A stretch of DNA of 32,688 nucleotides, taken from the NCBI GenBank assembly GCA_021161825.1, contig JAGGZW010000109.1:1-32688 (forward strand). The letters run 5' to 3'. The notes below the pieces were generated by a model, which was given only the letters and a program-made list of their open reading frames with translations, ran no database searches and was not told the DNA's origin. The position numbers and the translations under genes are program-made. Source of the stretch: Thermoproteales archaeon. Its GTDB lineage: Archaea; Thermoproteota; Thermoprotei; Thermofilales; B69-G16. Shown in pieces: positions 24,947-32,022 of this stretch (within the stretch, counting starts at the first letter, position 1; each line of letters begins with the position of its first letter).

Positions 24947-24951
24947 AAGAG

Positions 24952-25653
24952 TTGATAAGAGCGATAAAAGTATATCCTCATGAGAAATTCTTTGGAATTT
25001 ATTGGATCGAGTTCGAGGATGGTAGTAGAAAAATTGCAACTAGGAATTTGGCACCAGGAGTAAAGGTCTATGGGGAGCAGTTAGTTAAATTTGGTGATAA
25101 AGAATACAGAGTTTGGAATCCTTATAGAAGCAAATTAGCGGCTGCAATTTATAAGGGCCTAAAAGATGTTCCACTGAAAGATGGGTCTAAGGTGTTATAT
25201 TTAGGAGCTGCTTCGGGCACCACACCTAGCCATGTTTCCGATATTGTTGGAGATGCTGGTGTTGTCTACAGCGTGGAGTTTTCTCCAAGAGTAATGAGAG
25301 AATTTATCGAGAAATGTGCGGTACATCGCAAAAACTTAATACCTATATTATCTGATGCGCGTTTTCCCGCTAGATATAGAATGTTTGTTGAAACGGTGGA
25401 TGTTGTTTATGCTGACATAGCTCAACCTTTCCAAAGCAAAATAGTAGCAGATAACGCGGAGGTATACTTGAAAACTGGTGGCTGGATACTACAAGCTATT
25501 AAGGCAATGAGTATAGATGTGACACGTGAACCATCTGAAACATATAGGCTTGAAATAAGTCATTTAGAGGATAGGGGGTTTGAGATAGTAGACGTGGTGC
25601 ATCTCGAGCCTTACGATACGGCTCATGCCTTCGTGCTTGCGAGGAAAAAATAA
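24952..25653 (+). CDS. flpA: Fibrillarin-like rRNA/tRNA 2'-O-methyltransferase
   Basis: FlpA is the SAM-dependent catalytic subunit of the C/D RNP. The 233-residue protein has a fibrillarin N-terminal domain, then [20 protein letters not shown] (SAM motif I), [13 protein letters not shown] and [13 protein letters not shown] around the catalytic aspartate, with a lysine later (AIKAMSID). A GTG at 24943 lies within the SD; TTG at 24952, with GGAGGTG ending seven bases upstream, is preferred and gives a usual N-terminus. The nop5-flpA order is standard in archaea. Confidence 0.96.
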   Translation: MIRAIKVYPHEKFFGIYWIEFEDGSRKIATRNLAPGVKVYGEQLVKFGDKEYRVWNPYRSKLAAAIYKGLKDVPLKDGSKVLYLGAASGTTPSHVSDIVGDAGVVYSVEFSPRVMREFIEKCAVHRKNLIPILSDARFPARYRMFVETVDVVYADIAQPFQSKIVADNAEVYLKTGGWILQAIKAMSIDVTREPSETYRLEISHLEDRGFEIVDVVHLEPYDTAHAFVLARKK

Positions 25654-25687
25654 AACTGTAAATTGTTGCATGTAATCTTAGGGAATG

Positions 25688-25699
25688 TTTATAAAATAT
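25688..25699 (+). promoter_or_regulatory. TATA box of the COG1395 gene
   Basis: TTTATAAAATAT is centred about 30 nt before ATG 25724, so the message is predicted to have almost no leader. Confidence 0.5.
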
Positions 25700-25723
25700 G
25701 TAAGATGATTATAAGATGTGATA

Positions 25724-26662
25724 ATGAAAAAAGCCAGCGAACGCATAGAAGCTATAGGTGAAATATTAGAAAAGAAGAACTATGATATAATAACTGATTA
25801 TGGCAGTGGTAATTACTGTTTTGATATCATAGCGAGTAAGAAGGACGATAAAAAAAGATTGATAATACATACAGCTGAAGATATTCAACAGTGCAGTAGG
25901 AACATCGCACAGGATATGAAAAAATTAGCAATGACTGTTGATGGGGTACCTCTTCTAGTCGGCTCTAAAATGGGTAAAAGAGAATTAGAGACGGGCGTGC
26001 TTTATAAGAAACATGGAATTCTCGCTATTGACCTGGATACTTTAGAGATATTTCTTGCTGAAAAACAACATCCTTTGATATATGCTGATAAAGGTGGATT
26101 ATACGTGAAGATTAATCCGAAAAAATTGAAATTAGCAAGATTAGAGAAAGGCTTTTCCCTAGGAGAACTCGCGCAAAAAATAGGTGTTTCAAGGAAGGCA
26201 GTCTACGAGTATGAGAGAGGAAATATGGATGTAACCTTGGATGTAGCTATAAAGCTGGAAGAAGTATTAGATGCGGATTTAATTGAGCCCATAGGCAAGC
26301 TCGAAGATATTATTAAATGGAACATTGAAAAAGAGAAAACCGAGCTTAACGACCAAACAATAGCATCTCTATACAGGATATTATCTAAGGCAGGGTTCAA
26401 AGTTTTACTATTTCGTAAAACTCCATTCGATATTGCGGCTCGTAAAGAAGAAATTGGAAAAAGGATCATTGTTAAAAATGCTAGAAAGCGTATTGAGGAA
26501 AAAGAGATATCACTACTCTCCGACATAGCGGAGTTAATAAAAGCATTAGTTCTGCTTGTAGTGAAACATGGTCATAATAAGTTTTTATTTGAGAAAAGCG
26601 AAAAATTACAGGTAATTAATGAGCGATTTATAAGGAAGATAGAAGAAATCTTGATTGTTTAA
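25724..26662 (+). CDS. Putative HTH-type transcriptional regulator, COG1395 family
   Basis: A 312-residue archaeal protein with an N-terminal alpha/beta domain (about 1-125, rather like a nuclease-fold domain: DIITDYGSGNYCFDIIASKK), a Cro/C1-type HTH at about 133-185 (LKLARLEKGFSLGELAQKIG, VSRKAVYEYERG), and a C-terminal domain (about 215-312) that again shows FDIAARKEEIGKRIIVK. The repeated FDI-A pattern suggests two related domains around the HTH. This is the long-conserved, uncharacterised archaeal HTH family COG1395. Start ATG 25724 fits a near-leaderless message. It is probably cotranscribed with trm1, 18 nt downstream. Target genes are unknown. Confidence 0.8.
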   Translation: MKKASERIEAIGEILEKKNYDIITDYGSGNYCFDIIASKKDDKKRLIIHTAEDIQQCSRNIAQDMKKLAMTVDGVPLLVGSKMGKRELETGVLYKKHGILAIDLDTLEIFLAEKQHPLIYADKGGLYVKINPKKLKLARLEKGFSLGELAQKIGVSRKAVYEYERGNMDVTLDVAIKLEEVLDADLIEPIGKLEDIIKWNIEKEKTELNDQTIASLYRILSKAGFKVLLFRKTPFDIAARKEEIGKRIIVKNARKRIEEKEISLLSDIAELIKALVLLVVKHGHNKFLFEKSEKLQVINERFIRKIEEILIV

Positions 26663-26680
26663 AATTTGGAGAGTAAACTA

Positions 26681-27886
26681 ATGAGGATGATTAACGACGA
26701 TCTTTTTATTGAGATAAATGAAGGCAACGTTGTAATTCTCGGCCCCAATCTTGAACGTTTCTCTGATTCTGGTCGTATCGAACCTTGTTGGGCGCCCGTT
26801 TTTTATAATCCAGCAATGAAGATGGATAGGGACATAAGCATTTGTGTACTATCAGCTTTTCAGAAACTTATAGGTAAGAGATTAAAAATTTGCGAAGCTC
26901 TTAGCGCTACTGGAGTAAGAGGATTAAGATATGCAAAAGAAGTAGGCAATGTAGAGAAGATTTTCTTGAATGACGTAAATAGCTTAGCTTATAACTTGAT
27001 AAAAATAAATGTTTTAAAAAACGGATTGTCGGAAAAAGTTACTGTTTTTCATACAGACGCTAATGTGCTCTTAGCCTATTTCGCGCGCAGAGGGAGGAGG
27101 TTTAATGTTGTTGATATAGATCCTTTCGGCTCTCCCGTGCCTTTTCTTGATAACGCGATAAGAGCCGTAGAAAATAAGGGGCTTTTATGCGTAACGGCAA
27201 CAGATCTAGCACCCTTGATGGGCGTATACAAGAAAGCATGCCTTAGAAAATACGGTGCATATTCTATAAAAACAGAATTTTCGCAGGAGATTGGGTTAAG
27301 AATATTGATAGGCTACATAGCGCGTACGGCAGCTAAATACGGTGTAGGTATAACACCTTTGTTCTCTTACTATAGAAGGCATTACATGAGAGTTTTTGCC
27401 CAGGTGAGAATAGGAAAGAAACTCGCCGATAAAAACTTATCTGAAATAGGATATCTAGCTTTCTGTCCTAAATGTGGTCGTATCATTGTACAAAAAAGCA
27501 TGTTTTTTAAAAAAGACATTTGCGAAAAATGTGAAAAGGAGATGGAAATTATAGGACCATTATGGCTCGGAAAGACAGGAATCAGGGAGTTTATAAAAGA
27601 TGTTATAAACTTCTATCAAACTCGAAAAAATATTCTTGAAAAGAAGGGGTTAATTTTGCTGAGCAGGATCTTAGAAGAAATCGAGCTCCCTCCCTATTTC
27701 TATACAACAAGCTATATAACACGCAAGTACAATTTTAAAAGAGAGCCGTCGTTGCCAGCATTAGTTAACGAATTGAAGATGAGAGGATTCAAAGCGTCGC
27801 TAACACATTTTTCTAGTAAAGGCTTTAAAACTAATGCTAGTATCAGCGATATTGTAGAGATTTTTAAGCTACTTCAAAATATATAA
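26681..27886 (+). CDS. trm1: tRNA (guanine(26)-N2)-dimethyltransferase Trm1
   Basis: Trm1 methylates G26 of many tRNAs to m2,2G using SAM. The 401-residue protein has FYNPAMKMDRDISICVL, the SAM-binding LKICEALSATGVRGLRYAKE, the catalytic DIDPFGSPVPFLDNAI (the DPFG motif of this family), and a zinc-binding pair of CxxC motifs (CPKCGR and CEKCEK). A TTG at 26666 is in frame, but ATG at 26681 has GGAGAG seven bases upstream and is preferred. The 3' end overlaps the convergent Gfo/Idh/MocA gene by 23 nt. Confidence 0.95.
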   Translation: MRMINDDLFIEINEGNVVILGPNLERFSDSGRIEPCWAPVFYNPAMKMDRDISICVLSAFQKLIGKRLKICEALSATGVRGLRYAKEVGNVEKIFLNDVNSLAYNLIKINVLKNGLSEKVTVFHTDANVLLAYFARRGRRFNVVDIDPFGSPVPFLDNAIRAVENKGLLCVTATDLAPLMGVYKKACLRKYGAYSIKTEFSQEIGLRILIGYIARTAAKYGVGITPLFSYYRRHYMRVFAQVRIGKKLADKNLSEIGYLAFCPKCGRIIVQKSMFFKKDICEKCEKEMEIIGPLWLGKTGIREFIKDVINFYQTRKNILEKKGLILLSRILEEIELPPYFYTTSYITRKYNFKREPSLPALVNELKMRGFKASLTHFSSKGFKTNASISDIVEIFKLLQNI

Positions 27887-28928
27887 AAGGTTCATCCCAT
27901 TCTATCTCTAGCCATCGTTTTTCTCTATAAGCTTTTAAAGCCATTAAAACGTTTTTTAAAGCTATATACCCCTCAACCGCGCTAACTAAAGGTTTTATCC
28001 TTTTCTTAACGCAGTTTATGAAATGTAAATCTTCAAGTAAAAGTGGTTCGCTAGAATCACCACTATAAACAACATATTCTTGTTTTTCTCTACTTTTATA
28101 CGCAGCTAAAAGCCCATAATAATCAACAGCCATGCTATGCTCCATTAAGCCTTTTTCAATTGTAAGAGACTGGAGAATATAATCTATCGTTATAACTGTA
28201 TCATGCGCGTGTATAGTCAATGTTCGCTTTTTAAATGTTGGACTGCTTCTCCAGCTTGCTCTAAGAAAAACTTGAATATCGGAAGGAAATATAAACATTG
28301 AATTTAGTTCAGTTGCAAAGGCATAATTTTCGCTTTTTACGCCCCACGCCGTTACTCGCGTTGGGAGGGTGCCCAGTAAAGAAACTACTATATCAATATC
28401 GTGAACCATGAGGTCATGAGCAACGCTTAGATAGGTCTCGGATTTCGAAGAGGGAGGCCCTGGACCTATTCTTTCTCCATTAATGAAGGTGATATTTCCT
28501 TGTTTAATTATTTTCAATAGATTTTCCTTTAAAGCCGTTATAGCGGGGTTAAATCGTTCAATGTGACCAACAGCTACAATTCTATTTTCCTTCTCAGCAA
28601 TTTCAACAATTTCCTTGGCTTCATTTAATGTGGAGGAGATAGGTTTCTCGATAAGCAAATCCATAGAATCCAAAAGAACTCTTGCAATTTTATAATGAAG
28701 AATTGTTGGTACAGCTATGATAGCAGCATCAGGTTTTTCTCGGTTTTTCATTTCTATGACATCGGTGTAGTACTTTTCTATTCCATATTGTTTAGAAACT
28801 CTTTTCAAAATTTCTAGGTTTGGATCTACTAACACTAGCTCGTCAATAGTATTTTTTTCCATGATTCTCTTAAGTACTCTTACGTGGTTTCTTCCCCACC
28901 GTCCTGTTCCAACTATAGCAATTTTCAA
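27864..28928 (-). CDS. Gfo/Idh/MocA family oxidoreductase
   Basis: A 354-residue NAD(P)-dependent sugar-type dehydrogenase. The N-terminal Rossmann fold begins with KIAIVGTGRWGRNHVRVL. EKPIS carries the lysine typical of the family. GHIERFNPA and the C-terminal MVHDIDIVVSLLG segment place it near UDP-N-acetylglucosamine 3-dehydrogenase-like proteins used in nucleotide-sugar pathways, but the substrate is not certain. TTG at 28928 has GAGG six bases before it. An upstream ATG at 28961 would need transcription to start inside the TATA region. It is the only sugar-related gene here. Confidence 0.82.
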   Translation of the reverse strand: MKIAIVGTGRWGRNHVRVLKRIMEKNTIDELVLVDPNLEILKRVSKQYGIEKYYTDVIEMKNREKPDAAIIAVPTILHYKIARVLLDSMDLLIEKPISSTLNEAKEIVEIAEKENRIVAVGHIERFNPAITALKENLLKIIKQGNITFINGERIGPGPPSSKSETYLSVAHDLMVHDIDIVVSLLGTLPTRVTAWGVKSENYAFATELNSMFIFPSDIQVFLRASWRSSPTFKKRTLTIHAHDTVITIDYILQSLTIEKGLMEHSMAVDYYGLLAAYKSREKQEYVVYSGDSSEPLLLEDLHFINCVKKRIKPLVSAVEGYIALKNVLMALKAYREKRWLEIEWDEPFIYFEVA

Positions 28929-28958
28929 GGTTATCCTCTTTATTTTGCTGGACAGTAG

Positions 28959-28972
28959 CATTAATATTTTCC
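28959..28972. promoter_or_regulatory. Shared TATA-like element of two divergent genes
   Basis: An AT block reads AAAATATTAATG on the minus strand and TTAATATTTT on the plus strand. It lies about 37 nt from each of two opposite start codons (28928 and 29003). It is the only good TATA candidate in this 74-nt spacer and might serve both directions. Confidence 0.35.
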
Positions 28973-29002
28973 GTCTAAATTACATAACGAGGATGAGTTG
29001 CT

Positions 29003-29560
29003 ATGAACAGTGTAAGGCTTATTTTGCTAACTGGTATGCCTGGCGCTGGAAAATCTCTAGTAAGTAAAGGAGCTGAGCTATTGGAAATTCCCGTTCTGAC
29101 GATGGGTGATATAGTTAGAGAAGAAACTGAGAAAAGGAAGCTTAAACCAACCCCGGAGAATACAGGCCTGGTAGCTAAAAAATTAAGAGAAGAATATGGA
29201 AAAGATGTTATTGCAAAGCTTATCTTTAAGAAGATTCTCAACCAAAAATATGAAGTAGTTTTGATTGATGGACTTAGAAGCCTCTACGAGCTAGATTTTT
29301 TTAAGAAATCAGCGAAGGATATAACTTTAATTGCTATTCATGCATCGCCTAAAACTAGATTTCAGCGTTTAAGAAATCGTAATAGAGAGGATGATCCTAA
29401 AACATGGGAAGAATTTTGCAACCGTGATAGGCGCGAACTGGAATTTGGTATAGGAAGTGTCATAGCACTGGCCGATATTATGATTGTAAATGAAAATATC
29501 TCAAAAAATGAGTTATTGGAAAAAGTTTGCAAGATTTTGAAAGAGGTGGCTAGAAAATGA
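29003..29560 (+). CDS. UPF0200 P-loop kinase-like protein
   Basis: A 185-residue nucleotide kinase fold: Walker A GMPGAGKS (11-18), VVLIDGLRS as a Walker B-like segment, and an arginine-rich lid (RFQRLRNRNREDDP). It matches the archaeal UPF0200 family, sometimes listed as dephospho-CoA kinase-like, but the reaction is not established. It overlaps the next gene by 4 nt (ATGA). In some archaea the two are fused as UPF0200/UPF0201, so a joint role is likely. Confidence 0.82.
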   Translation: MNSVRLILLTGMPGAGKSLVSKGAELLEIPVLTMGDIVREETEKRKLKPTPENTGLVAKKLREEYGKDVIAKLIFKKILNQKYEVVLIDGLRSLYELDFFKKSAKDITLIAIHASPKTRFQRLRNRNREDDPKTWEEFCNRDRRELEFGIGSVIALADIMIVNENISKNELLEKVCKILKEVARK

Positions 29561-29997
29561 AAATAACTGTTCGAGTAGAAGTAAGACCGACTGAAAACAT
29601 AGAAAAAGTGCGAAAAGCATTGTACAACGTCTTTGAACCAGAAAAACTTGAGGAAAAAATTGAAGAGGATTATAGAGTATTGATAGCTGAAGGTAATTGT
29701 TATAAGAGCTTGTTAAAGCTTCATAGCTTATTGAGAACACAATTTATACTCGATGCGGCTCGTGAATATTTAAAACGTGGAATGTATGATAAGGGCTTAG
29801 TTTTCTATCTCAATAAGCAGGCTGCATATGTGGGTGTAGTTTCTTTCTGTAGTTTTGAATATGGAGAAAGCCCTTTAGGAGCTATAGTGTTCCATGTGGA
29901 AACCGAGAATCCACGAAGATTGATAGATTGGTTAGCTCCGCGGACTATAAACGGAAGGCCGATAAGAGAAATTGAGCCACCCAGCGAAGATCCTTAA
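29557..29997 (+). CDS. UPF0201 protein (COG1325, predicted RNA-binding)
   Basis: A 146-residue archaeal protein with ITVRVEVRPTENIEKVRKAL at the N-terminus, a helical middle (KLHSLLRTQFILDAAREYL) and a conserved end (SPLGAIVFHVETENPRRLIDWLAPRT). COG1325 has been predicted to be exosome-related or RNA-binding; this is not proven. It is translationally coupled to UPF0200 and ends one base from the convergent RNase Z gene. Confidence 0.82.
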   Translation: MKITVRVEVRPTENIEKVRKALYNVFEPEKLEEKIEEDYRVLIAEGNCYKSLLKLHSLLRTQFILDAAREYLKRGMYDKGLVFYLNKQAAYVGVVSFCSFEYGESPLGAIVFHVETENPRRLIDWLAPRTINGRPIREIEPPSEDP

Positions 29998-29998
29998 T

Positions 29999-30943
29999 CT
30001 AGAATTCTCTAAAAGAGAGACTTATGTAATGTTCAGTCTTTTTAATGTCGACAATTAGTTTGTCTCTAGAAAGAAATGTTCTAGGGAAAACGCTTCTAGC
30101 CTCCTTTAGCATGTTTGTCAGATTTTCATTATACCTGGAGCTATAATGAAATAAAAATAAGAATTTTGCTCTAGAAAGTCTAGCTATTTTCGCGGCTTGT
30201 ACTGACGTAGAATGTCCAGACTCGGCAGCGTCCTTTTCTAGTTTTTCTTCGAAGGTTGCGTCGTGGATGAGCAGGTCGGCATTAACAGCAAAAGAAACTA
30301 AACTTTCGTCGTATCTAGTATCTCCTGTATAGACGACTTTTATTCCTTCGCGAGGTGGGCCTAAAACATCTTCTGGTTTAACTATTAAACCTGATGGTGT
30401 TTTTATAGTAAAGCCGAGCTGAAGTTTTTTCCATAAACGTCCCCTAGGTATACCCAGCTCTTCAGCTTTTTCTCTATTGAATCTTCCAGGTTTGGGTTTT
30501 TCGATAAAAGCGAAAGCAAAGTTGGGAATCGTATGCTGAGTTAGTTTAGCAACGATTTGATATTCATGAGTATTTACGAGTACTCTATTTTCTATTGCTA
30601 GGTAATGTACTTCATAACCTATCCTTGTTTTTGTTTCTTCAAACAAAAAATCGAGTAATTTTTTCAGGAGAGGGGGTCCATAAATATAAAGCGGTTTAGT
30701 TCTACCTAAAAGCGAGAATGTTTGAATTAAACCAGGCAAGCCAAGATAGTGATCGCCATGCATATGTGATATAAATATTCTCATGTCTTTATTTACTCCT
30801 AAGCCACTTCGAAGAAAGCGATACTGCGTTCCTTCGCCACAATCAAACATAAATAACTCTCCTTTACGTCTAATCACGATACTCGGTAAAAATCTGTATC
30901 TATGTGGCGTGCTAGCATTAGTTCCCAGGAAAAATACTTCCAT
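29999..30943 (-). CDS. rnz: Ribonuclease Z (tRNA 3' endonuclease)
   Basis: RNase Z cuts pre-tRNA 3' trailers. The 314-residue metallo-beta-lactamase protein has MEVFFLGTNASTP at the start, the metal motif HMHGDH (60-65), VVYTGDTRYD, IHDATFE, and a late FLFHYSSRY histidine. The short, single-domain length fits RNase Z(S). ATG at 30943 has GGTGG upstream and is preferred to ATG 30949, which overlaps the SD. It follows the Trm-G10 gene directly (stop and start within six bases). For a tRNA whose CCA is encoded, as in this window, cleavage must spare CCA. Confidence 0.93.
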   Translation of the reverse strand: MEVFFLGTNASTPHRYRFLPSIVIRRKGELFMFDCGEGTQYRFLRSGLGVNKDMRIFISHMHGDHYLGLPGLIQTFSLLGRTKPLYIYGPPLLKKLLDFLFEETKTRIGYEVHYLAIENRVLVNTHEYQIVAKLTQHTIPNFAFAFIEKPKPGRFNREKAEELGIPRGRLWKKLQLGFTIKTPSGLIVKPEDVLGPPREGIKVVYTGDTRYDESLVSFAVNADLLIHDATFEEKLEKDAAESGHSTSVQAAKIARLSRAKFLFLFHYSSRYNENLTNMLKEARSVFPRTFLSRDKLIVDIKKTEHYISLSFREF

Positions 30944-30945
30944 GA

Positions 30946-32022
30946 TCATTCCACCTTTCTAGCTTTAACTAATACTCTGACGAGGCCTTTATGAACCCTA
31001 ATTAAATACTTTTCTTCTATAGAAAATCGGAGTGCTATTAATTTTTCTAATTCGCTCAGGTGGCTAGGATATAACATGGTTAAAACAGACTTGTTTTTGA
31101 GAATTCTGGCAGCCTCATCTATAAAATTTGAGTATATGATTTTTAAATCTCTACCAAGTGTTGTAGAAGAGCGTCCATAAGGTGGATCTGTTACGATAGC
31201 GCTAACACAGTTATCTCTTAATGGGAGAGCTAGGGAATCACATTGTATAACTCCCATAATTTTTTCATCATTCACGTAATGCTTTAAATTAGTGAGGCAT
31301 CCTTTCGCAATGTAAGGCTTTACGTCTATACCTACTACATCACAACCTATTTTCCCTGCGTCTATTAGAATCCCACCCGTACCCGCAAAGGGGTCCAATA
31401 TTACAGAATTTTTTCTACTTTCTGATAAATTGAGCATTATCCGTGAAGTGAACACGTCCAGAGCGCTTGACATAAAGAAAGGTCTTTTTCTCGGACTCCA
31501 TTTTAACAAATAGCCGCGTTTAATTTCCTTTAATAATATGCCAAGGACAAATATGTCGTCGTGCGCTATCCCTGCTAAAACTACATCAGAATTTCCAAAA
31601 CTTACTTTAGTGTGTTCGGTTTTTTTAATTATGCAAGCTCCGATAGCCGCTTCTAGTTCTGGCGTTTTAATAGCGGATAATATGCTATGTTTCTTAAATA
31701 TTCTCACGTAGAATTTTTTGCGATTTAAGAATTTGAAATTTATCTCTTTAATTTTATCCAGCAAATCTTGAAAATTACTGATTTTTAAGTAGGAGATTTC
31801 CTCTATGATGAGTTTAGACATCGAGAGGCGCTCAGCAGCTCTTTTAACTATACCTCCTAAATTATTATTGAGAATTTTTGCCCTTACTATGAAGCTGGAA
31901 CTTGGCAGTATCTTGAAATTTACGTTTTCAGCGTTTAGAACTGAGATGACTTCGCTTCTTGAAAGTTCGTAATTCCTGCCTGTTAAAAGAAAAACAAGTA
32001 CTCTACTTTTCTTCTGCTTCAT
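30946..32022 (-). CDS. tRNA (guanine(10)-N2)-dimethyltransferase Trm-G10
   Basis: A 358-residue THUMP-plus-methyltransferase protein. An N-terminal THUMP-like region (about 1-165) is followed by RPFFMSSALDVFTSRIMLNL, SAM motif DPFAGTGGILIDA and catalytic TDPPYGRSST, the N2-guanine methyltransferase pattern of archaeal Trm-G10/Trm11. It methylates G10 of tRNAs. GAGG lies six bases before the ATG. The gene overlaps the upstream DUF373 gene by 20 nt and leads into RNase Z, so methylation and 3' processing are probably made from one transcript. Confidence 0.92.
   Translation of the reverse strand: MKQKKSRVLVFLLTGRNYELSRSEVISVLNAENVNFKILPSSSFIVRAKILNNNLGGIVKRAAERLSMSKLIIEEISYLKISNFQDLLDKIKEINFKFLNRKKFYVRIFKKHSILSAIKTPELEAAIGACIIKKTEHTKVSFGNSDVVLAGIAHDDIFVLGILLKEIKRGYLLKWSPRKRPFFMSSALDVFTSRIMLNLSESRKNSVILDPFAGTGGILIDAGKIGCDVVGIDVKPYIAKGCLTNLKHYVNDEKIMGVIQCDSLALPLRDNCVSAIVTDPPYGRSSTTLGRDLKIIYSNFIDEAARILKNKSVLTMLYPSHLSELEKLIALRFSIEEKYLIRVHKGLVRVLVKARKVE

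Noticed and set aside
24310-24981. Long open frame (223 codons) antisense to nop5
   Set aside because: It mirrors the nop5 and flpA start codons, with a low-complexity phenylalanine-rich N-terminus from the antisense of the Lys/Arg tail. A shadow frame.
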